A stretch of 64,000 bases of DNA from NCBI RefSeq assembly GCF_019279795.1, contig NC_056740.1, positions 227,380,611-227,444,610 of the forward strand, written 5' to 3'. A program made the position numbers and the translations under genes. The stretch is from Protopterus annectens. Taxonomy: Eukaryota > Chordata > Ceratodontiformes > Protopteridae. How positions within the stretch are numbered: position 1 is the first letter of the stretch; each line of letters starts with the position of its first letter. This document shows, one piece after another, positions 1-10,848 of this stretch. The notes beneath the pieces were generated by a model, which was not told where the DNA came from, made no database searches, and saw only the letters and a program-made list of their open reading frames with translations.

Positions 1-246
1 TGAACACTCGGTTCACTAACTGTACCATCCCCCCTGTTGAGACATGGAATTGCCCATGGCTCAACAAGGCTGCATATCTAAACAAGTTAGATGGCAATAT
101 TGGTTTTCCCTCTTTGGAGATGTACAGCCCTTCTTTGAGAATTGCTTCTCGTTTTATCCATTTTTGTTTTTCAACCTGCGTAGTAAGTGTCTGCATTATT
201 TTCAACATTTCTAATTCTAAAAACTCAGAAGGTTATAATTCCTCAT
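1..246 (-). pseudogene. pol: ERV integrase N-terminal part, cut by window edge
   Basis: On the minus strand, past the RNase H stop, a shifted frame encodes a basic linker (TQVEKQKWIKREAILKEG) and then LSHGQFHVSTGGM. This matches the first HxxxH part of the integrase HHCC zinc domain, usually written THGxxHVSTGGM in gamma/epsilon-like polymerases. The CC half, the catalytic core and env lie beyond position 1. Confidence 0.75.
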
Positions 247-1038
247 TCAAAAAAATGCTTCTGAAGCTGCCTGCTTTACAGCTGTATCAGCCCTTGCATT
301 CCCTTTTGAAATTCTATCCTGTTGCTTGGTATGAGCTATGCATTTACAAATAGCTACTTTCTGAGGTAACTGAATAGATTCTAAAAGATCTAAAATAAAC
401 CGCGCATGATTGATTGATTTGCCAGTAGATGTTATCATTGCTCGATTTTTCCACTGTTGCACAAAAACATGTACAGCAGAGAAAGCGTACTGGCTATCAG
501 TAAAAATGTTTACACATTTACCCTTTGCTAAGGTACATGCCCGTGTCAAGGCAATCAGTTCTGCTGCCTGTGCAGATAAATTGTGTGGTAAAGATTTTGC
601 TTCTATAATCTCAGTATCAAAAACTACTGCATATCCTACTAGGTTTTGTCCTATGGGACCCCTTTTGCATGAGCCGTCCACGTAATATGTCACCTCGGCA
701 TCATCCAAGGGAACATCCATAAGATCTTTTCTAGGTAGTGTCTTTTGCTCAATCTCCTGCAGGCAGCTGTGCAGTGTGCCATCTGCAGGAGTTGGAAGCA
801 AGGTAGACGGATTCAAAGTTGTACATCGTTCAATTGTCATATGAGGTTGGCTCAACAATATAGTCATACAGGAAAGATGCCTAGCAGGAGAAATATATGC
901 TACTTTTTCTTGCAGTAAAATAATCGTGACTGCATGAGGCACTCTCAATGTGAGAGGGTGGAACAACACTACTGAGGCCGAAGCCTGTACTGCCATTGCG
1001 ACTACTGCTTGTACACAGTGGGGCAATGACCGCGCCAC
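247..1038 (-). pseudogene. pol: ERV RNase H domain
   Basis: RNase H degrades the RNA strand during reverse transcription. The domain shows its acidic residues in order: TYYVDGSC (first Asp), AAELIAL (Glu), FTDSQYAF (Asp) and GNARADTAVK (last Asp, inside the HxxxxxxxGNxxAD element CIAHTKQQDRISKGNARADT). It is the best preserved ERV domain here, about 160 residues open without a stop. The first third of the reading frame (1038-760) is the connection-like region. The frame closes at 247, after which integrase continues in a different frame. Confidence 0.92.
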
Positions 1039-1475
1039 TGGGTACAGTTGTGATGAATTATAAGCAATGGGGCGTTGTTTTCTCCATGCTGTTGCGTTAG
1101 CACTGATGTCATATAACCTTGCTTACAATCTACAGTTTGGAAAAAACGTTTATGATAGTTTGATAATCCTAAGACTAGTGAGGATGCTATCAACTGTTTC
1201 AATTTGCAGAAAGCTGATTCTGCTTCTGGTGTCCATTGTAATAAATCTTGTGCTGCCATAGGCTTCTTGTATATCAAGTTGGTCAGCGGTTCAGATTCCA
1301 AAGCATAGTTTGGGATCCAGCTCCGACAAAAGTTGGTCGTATCCAGGAAGGACATCATTTCCTTCTTGGTAGTGGGTTTCGGTGCTTGTAAAATCGCTAT
1401 TTTTCTGTCTTCATATTATGTTCTGCCCTCTTTGGATATTACATATCCTAGGTATCTAACTTGCTTTTTCCAAAG
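1002..1475 (-). pseudogene. pol: ERV RT thumb/connection region
   Basis: The open stretch 1358-1002 encodes a protein resembling the retroviral RT thumb and connection: FLDTTNFCRSWIPNYA (an FLG-x2-NFCRxWIP relative), then a WTPEAESAFCKLK segment and a TVDCKQGYMTSVLTQ stretch. The latter corresponds to the VDEKQGYAKGVLTQ region just before RNase H in gammaretroviruses. The join to the RT palm (1359-1475) contains stops, and the next domain is in another frame. Confidence 0.85.
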
Positions 1476-2729
1476 CTATAATTTGTTTTTATTTACTTTA
1501 TGTCCCTGAATAGCTAAAAATTGTAACAATGCTACAGTATCTTCCTTACAATCTTGCTGGGTGGGGGCTGCCAGCAGGATGTCATCAACATAAAGTAAAA
1601 TCTGACTGCCTGTCGGTGGGGTAAATCCCGCCAAGTTGCTTGCCATTTCTTGTGAGAATATTGTTGGGCTTTCACAATATCCCTGTGGTAGTCGCATGTA
1701 TGTATACCTTTTACCCTGAAATGTGAATGCAAACCAATGTTGGCTGTCAGGGTGTATCGGTATCGAAAAGAACACATTGCTGATATCTACCACAGAAAAA
1801 TATTTCTGCTGAGGTTTCAAATCATTCAGCAGGGTGTGTGTACCCGGCACCGTAGGTGCCTTTGGTATTACTGCGTCATTTACAGCTTGTAAATCTTGGG
1901 CCATACGCCATTCTCCATTTGCTTTCCTAATAGGAAATAAGGGTGTGTTACATGGTGAATCAGGTGATTCCACCAGTACTCCTACTTCTGCATCTTTTCT
2001 TAAGGGATACTGTCTCTTTTGCGGTCTAAATGCTGACTTTGGCGTGATAGTAACTGGTCCTGCTGTACGAATAAGTCCTACATCTGATTTGCCTGTTGAC
2101 CAGAGAGTTTCTGGTATGCTTTATAAGGCATCTTCTTCCTCTTCTGATAAGAGTGCTAATCAGCTGTCCTCGCTAGACAGGAAGTGTACAGCTGGGTGTG
2201 TCTGTGTTATTCAATTTAACTTCTGCTTTTGTACTCCCTGTTCTGACAGTTCTAACTCTGTCTGTTTTTCCCATCTCGTGACTTTTTCTCGTAGGTCTGC
2301 CCATTCTACATTTTTGTCCTTAGTTAAGCTTACATGTGGTAATCGATTAGATTTATAAAGTGCAAAGAACTCCTGGGGTAATGAACAGCTAACTACACTG
2401 TTCCCTTTTATGTCCCAGTACAGATTACGTAATACTAACCTGTTTGCATGGTTTCTAAACAACTGTTGCTCATATTCTTTATCAGGCCCTGATGTGCTAC
2501 AATAATACAGAGTACAGTGCAACAAATGTTGTTTATCATTGTCAAGGGAGGGGAACTTGCTGATGGCTACATTCATCAGCTCTTCGGTTACTGCCCCTGG
2601 ACCAGTCGTAACCAAGTCCTGGCTGTACCAATAAAATGTTTCACCCTCCGATCGCACTGCAAAAGTATCAATTTGTCGCTGTGCTTCCATACCCTGCATA
2701 GTTGGAACTACTGCTATGCCAAATAGCTG
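1476..2729 (-). pseudogene. pol: ERV reverse transcriptase pseudogene (fingers and palm)
   Basis: This RNA/DNA-dependent DNA polymerase domain continues from protease in one frame down to a stop near 2208. More stops follow before the long open stretch 1973-1476. That stretch carries the TPLFPIRK and FSVVDISN segments (motif A, with its Asp), LPQGYCESPTIFSQ (motif B) and YVDDILLAA (motif C, near 1590). Gln at the LPQG position and Val in YVDD fit gamma/epsilon-type polymerases. The frame ends near 1476, before the thumb. Confidence 0.92.
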
Positions 2730-3213
2730 CATAAGGTCTCGGCCCAAGAGGTTTATTGGGCATTTTGCAGAAACGACAATTTTGCTTTTCTGGGTTAATC
2801 CTGAAACAGGATCAGTTATGGGAGAGGGGCTCCCGATACAGCTGTCCATTAGCTGCTTTCACTAATATGTAATCAGGTGACTCTGAGTTCTCTGGCAGTT
2901 TGGAGGGATGTACCAGGGTCCATGATGCCCCTGAGTCACACAAAAATGTGACTTCCCTCCCTTCTACCAGGAGTGTAACTTCTGGTTTTGCGTCTGCTAA
3001 ATAGAGCTCCAAGCTCAGTAAAGCTAAGTCCAAAATTTCATTTTCTTCACTATCCGTGACTTCATATACTTCCTCTATTTCTTCTGTCACATCCTCTACT
3101 CCCTCTATCACATTCTCATTTGTCCTTTCTCCACTATCCCCTTCTAGTGATTCCTGACCACCATATAGTCAGTCCTCACCCTCCTTATCTTCCGTAGTTG
3201 CCTTCTTGTTTTT
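2730..3213 (-). pseudogene. pro: ERV retropepsin (protease) pseudogene
   Basis: This is an aspartic protease for Gag-Pol maturation. The catalytic motif is LCDSGAS at about 2923-2955 on the minus strand, followed by a flap region. The C-terminal CPINLLGRDLM segment (about 2730-2765) matches the usual LLGRD element of retropepsins. An acidic spacer, rich in Glu and Asp (2980-3110), lies between nucleocapsid and protease. The N-terminal part is in the gag frame and the C-terminal part in another frame; the shift is near 2815-2850. The enzyme is therefore broken. Confidence 0.85.
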
Positions 3214-4599
3214 CTAGCAATCCCTTGCCAAGTGTCCCTTTTTACCACATTTAAAGCACTCCCCCCTTTTCTTTTGCCCTTCAAAGTCCTCTGATCATTG
3301 ATCAGATTGTTTGTTTCCCTGGGCATTTTTCTTGCCCTTTTCCCCAGACTGTACTACATATACTTCTGCTCCATCTTCTACAGAAAATACTTGGGCTTTC
3401 TTTTTCTTTTTGCTATTAAAATGCCTCTCGGCATGTCTAGAATATTCAAGTAGTGACTGTAGTCTACTTGTACGATGATCTACCATGTGCTTTGTAATAA
3501 AGCTGCTTATGGGTGCAATACTTCCTTTTAAAAATGCATTCGTTAACTGCTGTTCATATGGGGAATCATGTGTTTGATCTTCATGTAACTGCATTCCACA
3601 ATGGTTATTAAAACACTCTAATAATCTAGCATAATATCTGCCAACAGTTTCACCTCCTTGTTGGATGCATTGATTAATGCAAGTCCAGTCTTCCCTAGGT
3701 TTCCATTTCTCAGAGATTCGGTCTGTAACACCTTTCACTCTGTTGTCTAGTTCTGCGCTACTATGTGGGAGGGGTTTGTGTTCTGCGTCATGGGGATTCC
3801 AGTTGCCACTGATCATGTGCCAATCTGGTCCCACGATTTGTCTGACTACTTTTTCTACTTCCTCTCCGTTTAAGTTATAACTTAACCTCATGCCTTGTAG
3901 GTCTTCTAAAAATTTTCTAAAATTAACTTTTGGATGGGGAATTCCCTCAGTGGCTTTCCGGATATCTTCTGGTGTCTACGGTCTGTATACTAGGAGAGTT
4001 GGGTCCTGTCCTTCTTGTCCTGCTTGAGGATTTGGTACTTATATTAGTGGGCACATTTCTTCCTCACTTAAAGATTGTGAATTTCTATTCATTTGATACA
4101 ACTCAATGTCCCCTTTTGAGTTTCCTGCCCGTGTTCGAGACCCGGTCTCGACGGGATCTCTAACAAACGGTGTTGCTTTTGTAGTGTCTCTACTTACAGT
4201 GATAACAGGATATCGCAGGGGTGGACTAACCTGTTCACTTGCCTCATATTCTGGTAAGGGAGGTGGAGGGGCTGATGCTATTACTAAGTTATTGTCCTCT
4301 CTATCTAAAAACATTGCTTTTGAATTATTACTCTTTTGTTCCCTACGGTTTGCTTCCTCAATCCACCTGTGTGCCTGAGGAATTCCTAATTTACGTTGCT
4401 TTTTTACCTGACCTCTGGAATCAGTTTTAAGCTGTTTGACAAGTTTATCAAGTGAGGATTTTTCTAATTTACTATCAAATTCATACTTATTAACCCAGTT
4501 TGAGTAGTATTTAACATTATCAGCACTCTGCGATTGCATATATTTCGCGTCTTTGGTTAACGGCGGAGTTTGGGATCTTTTTGTGCACTTATTTCCCAT
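3214..4599 (-). pseudogene. gag: ERV gag pseudogene (matrix, capsid, nucleocapsid)
   Basis: Gag is the virion structural polyprotein. The chosen start at 4599 gives an MGN N-terminus typical of myristoylated matrix. The matrix/p12-like part (4599-4042) contains a proline-rich PPPPLPEYE stretch, a possible late-domain region. It ends in a stop near 4039, and a second in-frame stop lies where a Trp is expected at the capsid start. The capsid part (3891-3298) holds a major-homology-like segment (QGGETVGRYYARLLE) followed by a basic, lysine-rich tail. After another stop the same frame contains a perfect CCHC zinc knuckle (C-x2-C-x4-H-x4-C, about 3215-3260), immediately followed by TAG at 3214-3216. 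Gammaretroviruses read through an amber codon near this position; here it may be a relic of that or simple decay. Confidence 0.88.
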
Positions 4600-4839
4600 T
4601 TTGTTCTTACCTTAAAAATGTTATGTAACCCTTCCTATCTTTTACGTGGTACCACGATTTCTCTTTTTCACATTCTATCTAGAATAACTGCCTTACCTAT
4701 TCTGTTTCCCTGATCTATCACAAGACTGCAATCTTCCTGTCCCTGACTTGTACAAGACAAATCCCCTGACAGACAATGCAAATCAAGTCCCTGATCTAAA
4801 ACAGAAAAAGGTAAATCTCACCTTACCTGAGCCTCCATG
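4600..4839 (-). other. ERV leader with candidate primer-binding site and splice donor
   Basis: Directly inside the LTR the element strand begins TGGAGGCTCAGG, as expected for a primer-binding site complementary to a tRNA 3' CCA end (about 4822-4839). TGGAGGC resembles threonine-tRNA-type sites, but the later bases do not match one I can name, so the primer tRNA is open. The site runs into CAGGTAAGG, a good splice-donor consensus. The rest up to the gag start at 4599 is non-coding. Confidence 0.5.
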
Positions 4840-5762
4840 ATTGATCGTCTGGTTTGAGGTAAACTCGCCCTTCAGTCGCAGATCAGAACAGTGGCTGGCC
4901 TCTTTTGGACGACAATTCAGTTGGAGGTCTTTTCAAATAAGAAGAACCGATGTGGTTTCTTCCCCATACGGTTTCAAGCCACCTGGCCTGTCTCATCTGG
5001 TCAGAGTGGAGGTTTCCGGTCCCGAAGGACCAGTCTGTCGAAGGAAAAACTTCAAAGACCAATACACGTGAGCTTCAGGTTAAGGCACTTTAATTCTTGT
5101 GGCAAGGAGACAAAAACATGCATGCAAAAATACAGAGTTTGTCTAACTAAAATCAGGAAGTGAAGCCATTCTTATACTATTCTTACAAGACATTGCCGAC
5201 TGAAGCTGACGTAGTAAATCACAAGTTTACAATATTGTTTTTCACAGCAGATGTTGCTCATGATTTTCTGCTGACATGACATAACATTTCTAGATTCATG
5301 AGAAAACTTTGGAGAAATAACATGGCCTTGGAGACCAGCAGCTAGTTGTAATTATTTCTACAGTGCTGTGTTACATTTCAAGGTACTCTACTCATTCGAG
5401 CACAAAGCAATCACAGATTATAGTTCATATTCTTCAAGCTGTCTTTGTTCTACTTTATCTATCCTTCCTGCAGCTGTGTATGTTCTCATAACACAGACAG
5501 GGCTAATTGTCTAAGTTTAATAACATTATAGAAAGCAGTATTGTTCTATTCATTATTTTCCTAACCAAGCAGAAAACCATCTGCTTCTCAGTACATTTCC
5601 TAAGACATAAACAAGATTTTAGCTGTGCTGACATAATACAAGGTCAGAAAGCATTTGCCATTAATATGGATTTGTTCAGCATAAAGCAGAATAAATGTAT
5701 TAACCCTTTTGGGCTTCTAAAAAGGTACTAATGCACACATATTAATATATATTTTTCTAACA
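4840..5762 (-). repeat. 5' LTR of the ERV
   Basis: The segment begins TG and ends CA on the plus strand, so on the element strand it starts TGTTAG and also ends in CA. Length is 923 bp. The outer edge at 5762 is fixed by homology: from 5763 the sequence matches the DIRS copy at 25890 onward, and the LTR has no counterpart there. On the element strand a TATAAG-like box lies near 5172-5180 and an ATTAAA-type poly(A) signal near 5086-5095. This suggests U3 covers most of 5150-5762, with R and U5 toward 4840. The target duplication cannot be checked because the other end is missing. Confidence 0.8.
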
Positions 5763-6361
5763 CACCCCTCTCATCTCTTTACATCTATGCAAAGCCTTTC
5801 TCAAGGGAACCTCTCATATCACACCTCCTGTCAGACAGCCTGTGGAACCATGGAACCTCACTTTAGTCCTTCAGTCTTTGACTCAAAAATCCTTTGAACC
5901 CGCAACAAAGTGTAACCTAAAGTTCTTGTCCTGGAAATCATTGTTCTTAGTAGCCATCACATCAGTCAGATGGGTCTTGGAGCTGTAGGCATTGTGTATC
6001 AAGAGGCCCTGGTCTTCCATAATGGCAGAGTATCACTTCGGACGAATCCATCCTTCCTTCGTAAACTTATTTCTGAATTTTCCATTAACCAGACCATTGA
6101 CCTACCAGTGTTCTTTCTGATTTTTTCCAATAAAGGAGTGTAATGTCTACATTCCTTGGATGTACATAGGCAACTGAAATTTTACCTAGACAGGACCAAA
6201 CCTATCCATACGTCTGAACAGCTTTTCATCTCCTTTTCTGGGCCCAGAATGGGAAATGCTGTTTCCAAGGTTACATTATCAAAATGGCTAAGGGACTGCA
6301 TATGTTTCATCTATTCCCTCATAAAAGAACCTATGCCAAAAGTTAAAGCTCACTCCACTAG
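5763..6361 (+). mobile_element. DIRS retrotransposon fragment (tyrosine recombinase part), ERV target
   Basis: This stretch aligns base for base, with scattered differences, to 25890-26488 of the fuller DIRS element. It covers the middle of the tyrosine recombinase, including the segment encoding FYLDRTKPI and KVTLSKWLRDC. It keeps the reading frame where the other copy has lost one base near 26448. It stops abruptly at 6361 inside the codon for the Arg of the catalytic HxxR motif. The left part of this DIRS copy should continue beyond the ERV, outside the window. Confidence 0.9.
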
Positions 6362-6626
6362 TGAATGGCATCTGACAGAAAAGACAGTGGTATTACAGTC
6401 ACAGGATTTTTCACTCATTTGTTTATTTAGATTAAGGTGGGAGAAAGTGATGATATTGTAAAATAAAGAAAGGTATAAATGAAAGGTGTTGCAGACAGAT
6501 GAAATGAATCATGAAATTGAACAGTTTTGCAATGAATATTGCAATGAGTTTTGTACTGTGAGAGGTTTTTGTAAGTTTTGTTCAGAGTGGTGGATTATAT
6601 TTAAAGAAAAGTACAAAACATATATA

Positions 6627-6714
<88 letters not shown>

Positions 6715-7157
6715 CTGTGTGTGTGTATGCGTGTGAAATTACAGCTAAGGAAAAAAGAGAAAAAATGATATGAAAAGGTAAGAGAAAGTATGTTTAATAG
6801 TTTCAAATAAAATCATAGTATATCTTTCAGTAAAGAAAGGGAGATTTATGAGAAAAACAAAAAAGTCAATGGATTATTGTATAAATGAAACATTTTGGTA
6901 GGGGAAAGAAGGAAGGGGTATATCTGTACCTAAGAAAAGTTGTAAAATATGACAATTGTGTAATAAGAGTATTGAAAGGCAAGAAAGGGAAAATAAAGTA
7001 CAATTAAAAATATTCTATGGATATCATGAAAGTTTATATCAAGTTGGCTTATGGAGAAAGAACAGCTGAAGGTAATAGTTCATGGGGTTTGAAGAATATG
7101 TCTGTAGAAGCAACTGAAAGTTGCAAAGTAAGATTACTTCAGATGAATTAGATAGTG
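6362..7157. other. Intergenic, A+T-rich, with microsatellite
   Basis: After the DIRS fragment breaks off I see no recognisable gene. The only clear structure is the compound microsatellite at 6629-6725. Short open frames across it are repeat artefacts. Confidence 0.6.
6629..6725. repeat. Compound (TA)n-(CA)n-(TG)n microsatellite
   Basis: About 50 bp of alternating TA pass into about 30 bp of CA and then a short TG run. The TG run makes a small inverted structure with the CA part. Confidence 0.95.
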
Positions 7158-7505
7158 TACTTAAGGGGTTACCTATTGTATTTTCGAAAGCCGACAATGT
7201 TGAATCCGACATTGTCGACACGAGAATAGCAAAAATGCAGAACGTCGAACGGGTAAATGGAAATCTCTATAAGGGAAGATTTCCATTTACTTCAATGTAG
7301 TGTGGTCTTGGAGTTGGTATATTTAAGTAGCGGGGGGTGTGGGGGTGCAGGGGGGCTTGCCCCCCTGCCTACACCCTTTAGATTTTCTTTTTTTTTCTTT
7401 ATTTTTTCTGAACATTTGAAATTTTAATGGTTCGATCATTAAAGGTCGACCTTTAGTGATTTGAACCATTAAACTTTTGATGTTCTAATATAGACCCTAC
7501 TTAAG
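7158..7505. mobile_element. Multi-hairpin MITE with 8-bp target duplication
   Basis: The element spans 7166-7497 (332 bp) and is flanked by a perfect 8-bp direct repeat TACTTAAG at 7158-7165 and 7498-7505. Imperfect terminal inverted repeats of about 25 bp begin GGGTTACC on the left and GGGTCTAT on the right (read inward). Inside are three strong hairpins: 7192-7217 (9-bp stem), 7254-7289 (13-bp perfect stem) and 7426-7470 (near-perfect 45-bp palindrome centred on GGTCGACC). There is also a small GGGGGCTTGCCCCC hairpin. No coding capacity is present. An 8-bp duplication fits hAT or Merlin superfamilies; a GGG end leans toward Merlin. Confidence 0.8.
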
Positions 7506-7529
7506 ATATTAAAAGTGGGTCCATTACCA

Positions 7530-9370
7530 TGAGCAACACAGAAAGTTTTTTTGTTGAAATACTGAATGACTTCTTTGAGAATGGGGAGCAGGAAAGTAGT
7601 ATATATGAAATAAGTATAAGGTTTATATGGAAAAAAGAACAAGCAAATGATATAAACTTTGGAGGCCGATTACCCTGAATAATGTAGACTGTAAAACAGT
7701 GAAAATGTTACAGACAAGGTTTGAGAAGGTTATGCATGAAGTAATATTACCTAATATGTATGGACTGAAAGGTAGAAGTCATAAATTATTAATTGTGGGA
7801 AAATAGGTAGCAGATGATATACAGTATGGAGGGATTGGTGTTGTGTTAATGGTGGGAGACATAAATGTTTATAGGAAATTTTTGATCCAATATGAGTTTA
7901 AGGGAAAATAATAAACTTATTAAGGAAGGCAATGATAGTAACAGGGTTAAGAGTGATAGTTAATGGATGGTTTACTGTTTAGGTATGTATGTGAAAAGAG
8001 GTGTAAGACAGCACTGTCCTAAAAGCAGCACATTATTCTTTTCATTGGTGAATGTTGTTAGTTGTGTTATGAGTGATATACTGGGTGAGGGGCGTATAGA
8101 TTACAGAATTGTGTTTAGAGTCTTCATTTTTATCATACACTGATGATGTCATAGTTATTGCAAGAAATGAGAGTTGGATGGAAAATTGTGATATTATTGA
8201 TTGATACTTTTAAGAAAGTGGGATTGCACTTGGAAAAAGTAAGAGTTTGGGTTTTGTAACTAAAACCAAAGATATTTGCTTTTCTGATATAAAAAAAACT
8301 GAACTACTTGGACTAGTGTTTGGTAAAGTGGAAGACGTAAAGTAACACTGAGAGGCAGTGATAGAATAAGTAAATGGAAGACGTATTTTCTGGAATACAT
8401 TTAGATTATCATTTAAAATGAAACTGTATTTGACTAAGTCCATTATTTCAGTTTGGTCATGTTATATAGGAAATACATACATGTGTACAAGTGAAAAAGA
8501 AATGGAAATAATGCAGCTGGTGTTTAGTGTCATAGGGGGACCCAGTAAAAAGGGGGATTCTGTAAGAAAAAAGAGGAGGGCTACAATTAATATATTCTAT
8601 TATGCATATGACATCCTTGCATTTCATTGAGGTGCTAAAATCTAGAAAGAAAACAATGGCTTGACTGCTGAATTTTTTAAAGTTAAGTATGGGATATTCT
8701 GGGATAAATAAAAAGCCTATGAATGAAAAAGTTAAAAATGCAAAAATGTATTATAGAAAATGCAGAAGAATTAGAAAAAGTGGAAAACAATGGTATCATA
8801 AGGTGATGACACATTTTTTGTAAGGTTCATAAAAGGTTACTGGGCTAATGACCACAGGGGGCTTTTATAGACTTAGTCATATGTCCCAAGGTAAAAATCA
8901 AATGTTGTACCTTTCGTCTGTGAGGTAAATAACCATTACACTAACCCCCAACCCTCTTTTATTTTCTTAATCCTTTGGAGGTATTGGGAAATTAGGTAAT
9001 TGAGTTTATAAGCGAAAACATTTCAAGATTTGGATGTGTTAAGACATATCAGGATTTTTATGGAGACTAACAATTACTAAATTACCTCTACAGGGTAATG
9101 TGTCATATAAGACAATGTGTGATAGGCTCTGTATACATTATGATCAAATGGAAACAGAAGAACATGCTGTTTTAGGATGTAAAAGGATAAAGAAAGTCTG
9201 GGAGTGGGTATGTAAAGGAAATTTTCTTATAAGCATAAATAAGCAGAGGATGTGAACTTGAATATGATTTTATATGAATATGTTCGTATGAGAAAAATAT
9301 ATAAAAGTATGTTTTGGGTGATATGGGAAATTTGGAATGAAAGATTAAGAGAAGTTTTGTTTAAAAAAGA
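7530..9370 (+). pseudogene. Decayed LINE, probably L1/Tx1-like, RT and C-terminal zinc motif
   Basis: Several frames on the plus strand carry reverse-transcriptase pieces. 7660-7870 encodes WRPITLNNVDCKTV...LPNMYGLKGRSHKLLIV, like the NWRPI-LLN...GRS segments of L1/Tx1 LINEs. 7985-8100 encodes VKRGVRQHCPKSSTLF, a decayed GVRQGCPLSP motif. 8135-8165 encodes SYTDDVIVIAR, the FADD-box equivalent. 9100-9220 encodes a Cys/His tail (HYDQMETEEHAVLGCKRIKKVWEW) like the C-terminal zinc motif of such LINEs. A short insertion resembling a CR1 3' end interrupts it near 8815-8880. Many stops show it is long dead. The clade is an inference. Confidence 0.65.
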
Positions 9371-9375
9371 TGAAA

Positions 9376-9840
9376 TTGTATTTATTTATTTATTTATTTA
9401 TTAATTGCATTTGTTTACCGGGAAAGTCCACTGGGCCTTGGAGAGCCCATTTTCAGTGGAGGCCCGGGGAGAAAAGCTCCACATACAATTTATACATAAT
9501 ATAGCAGTTGGAGTTACATAAATATTTAAAAGTCTATACAGTAATAGTAATAGGCATGATTTTAAGCTAAGACACAATTCTAATAATAGGCATGAATTTA
9601 AGCTAAACACAGTACTAATGAATTTTGTGGATATTTTGATAAGGATAAATTTACTGTCATAGAAAATGGCAGGAGTAATGATTAAATTAAGTTATGCCAC
9701 TATACATGCATATTGTTTATATTTAAAACATTATGAATATTGTGAATACTGCAAATGCCATGTGCAAATATTGAAATTGTTGTAAAATACAGTAAAGTTA
9801 CATAAATAGCATGTGCGAGTTATACAAATAAAAAACTATT
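9376..9840 (-). repeat. (TTTA)n-headed repeat, likely LINE 3' end on minus strand
   Basis: A TTTA run at 9380-9402 leads into GTTTACCGGGAAAGTCCACTG and a long A+T-rich tail. The same layout, a TTTA-type run then a short G/C-rich block and A+T-rich tail, recurs at 17187-17470 and more weakly at 34190-34430. This suggests one dispersed family ending in an A-rich tail on the minus strand. The family is not identified. Confidence 0.45.
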
Positions 9841-9844
9841 CTTT

Positions 9845-10080
9845 TTGGTAGGTGTCATAAATCTTTTATATCCACCTGAGCTATCACCAACTCAAGCAGA
9901 AGGGACATTGGTTTAACATCTCTTCCAAAGAATGGTACATTGAGGAGTGTAACACCCCCAAAATGCTACACTGCAGTGTCAACAATCCAAACACCTGAAA
10001 TGGGAATAGAACCCATAGCCTTCTTACCTTCTGACACTGCTACATGTACTATGTACTGACATCTGCTTTGGTGAACAATT
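9845..10080 (-). mobile_element. tRNA-derived SINE remnant
   Basis: On the minus strand a Pol III B-box-like GGGTTCTATTCCC follows an A-box-like region (about 9985-10060). Then comes a body containing GATGTTAAACCAATGTCCC and GGTGGATATAAAAGATTTATG. That body resembles a widely dispersed vertebrate SINE core (usually GACGTTAAACC...GATCCCATGGCAC). It is diverged and has no clear target duplication. Confidence 0.55.
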
Positions 10081-10848
10081 GGTATTGCCAAACAGATGCT
10101 TGCACAACATAAAATATAATAATGGACATAAGTATGTGTTTAGTTGGTGTTAGACATTAAGAATAGTGTCGTAGTTTCTCATTATTGCCACAGTGTGAGT
10201 GCTTAGGAGTTATGATCATCACTGCACAGGCTGTAACAAAAAGCACTGTTAACATAAATAAAGGAAACACACAGCCTTAACTGCCATGCAGAGGTAATGG
10301 ATCAGATATGTGAGCTACCATCTGTTTTAGCATTTTTTAAAATAAAATGATATACTTAGCAACAAATGCAGTAAATACATTTGAAACATTATTTTCTAGT
10401 TGTTAGATTTAATATTTACGCTGAGCTGAGCAGTAGTAAGTTGTTGAAACTTCAGCCAGACAGGAGTCTGTGATAAAAACTGGAAGATATAATTTGCTAA
10501 TGGTAAAACAATGTCTTGTTAATGCAGTTATAACTTTATGATTGGATCATTATGTATCCATACTGGGGTTTGAGATGCTGATTAGCTGAACATTTAGCCA
10601 ACTAGTACATTAGAATGTACTGTAAAGGTGTAATGCAGTGACAATAAAGCATTACATGTTGAAGAACTAACTGCATACCCTGAAAAATGTATTTTAAATA
10701 AAAAAAAAGTACTATATTGACTATCAGTCCCATACACTTTCTAAGTTTTGCTGTCAAGGCTAAATACATTTAAAAAGGTTCTTGAACAAAAATAACAGCA
10801 AATACAATGAAGAACAATGACTAGGAACCCAATTAATAAAATTAATTT
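10081..10848. other. No recognisable feature
   Basis: A+T-rich sequence with short homopolymer runs. I see no coding potential, RNA gene or repeat boundary. Confidence 0.5.

Larger units (their letters stand above)
1..5762 (-). mobile_element. Endogenous retrovirus, gamma/epsilon type, 3' part outside window
   Basis: The provirus reads right to left: 5' LTR, leader, gag, protease, reverse transcriptase, RNase H and the start of integrase, then the window ends. Gag begins Met-Gly-Asn, a myristoylation-type start. The nucleocapsid has a CCHC knuckle, protease has DSGA, RT has YVDD, and RNase H has its acidic residues. A single CCHC box followed at once by an amber codon, and an LPQGYC-type RT, fit gamma/epsilon-like ERVs of fish and amphibians rather than lentiviruses or spumaviruses. 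All genes carry stops or frame breaks, so this is a fossil copy. env and the second LTR would lie left of position 1. The right edge abuts DIRS sequence, so the ERV is a nested insertion. Confidence 0.93.
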
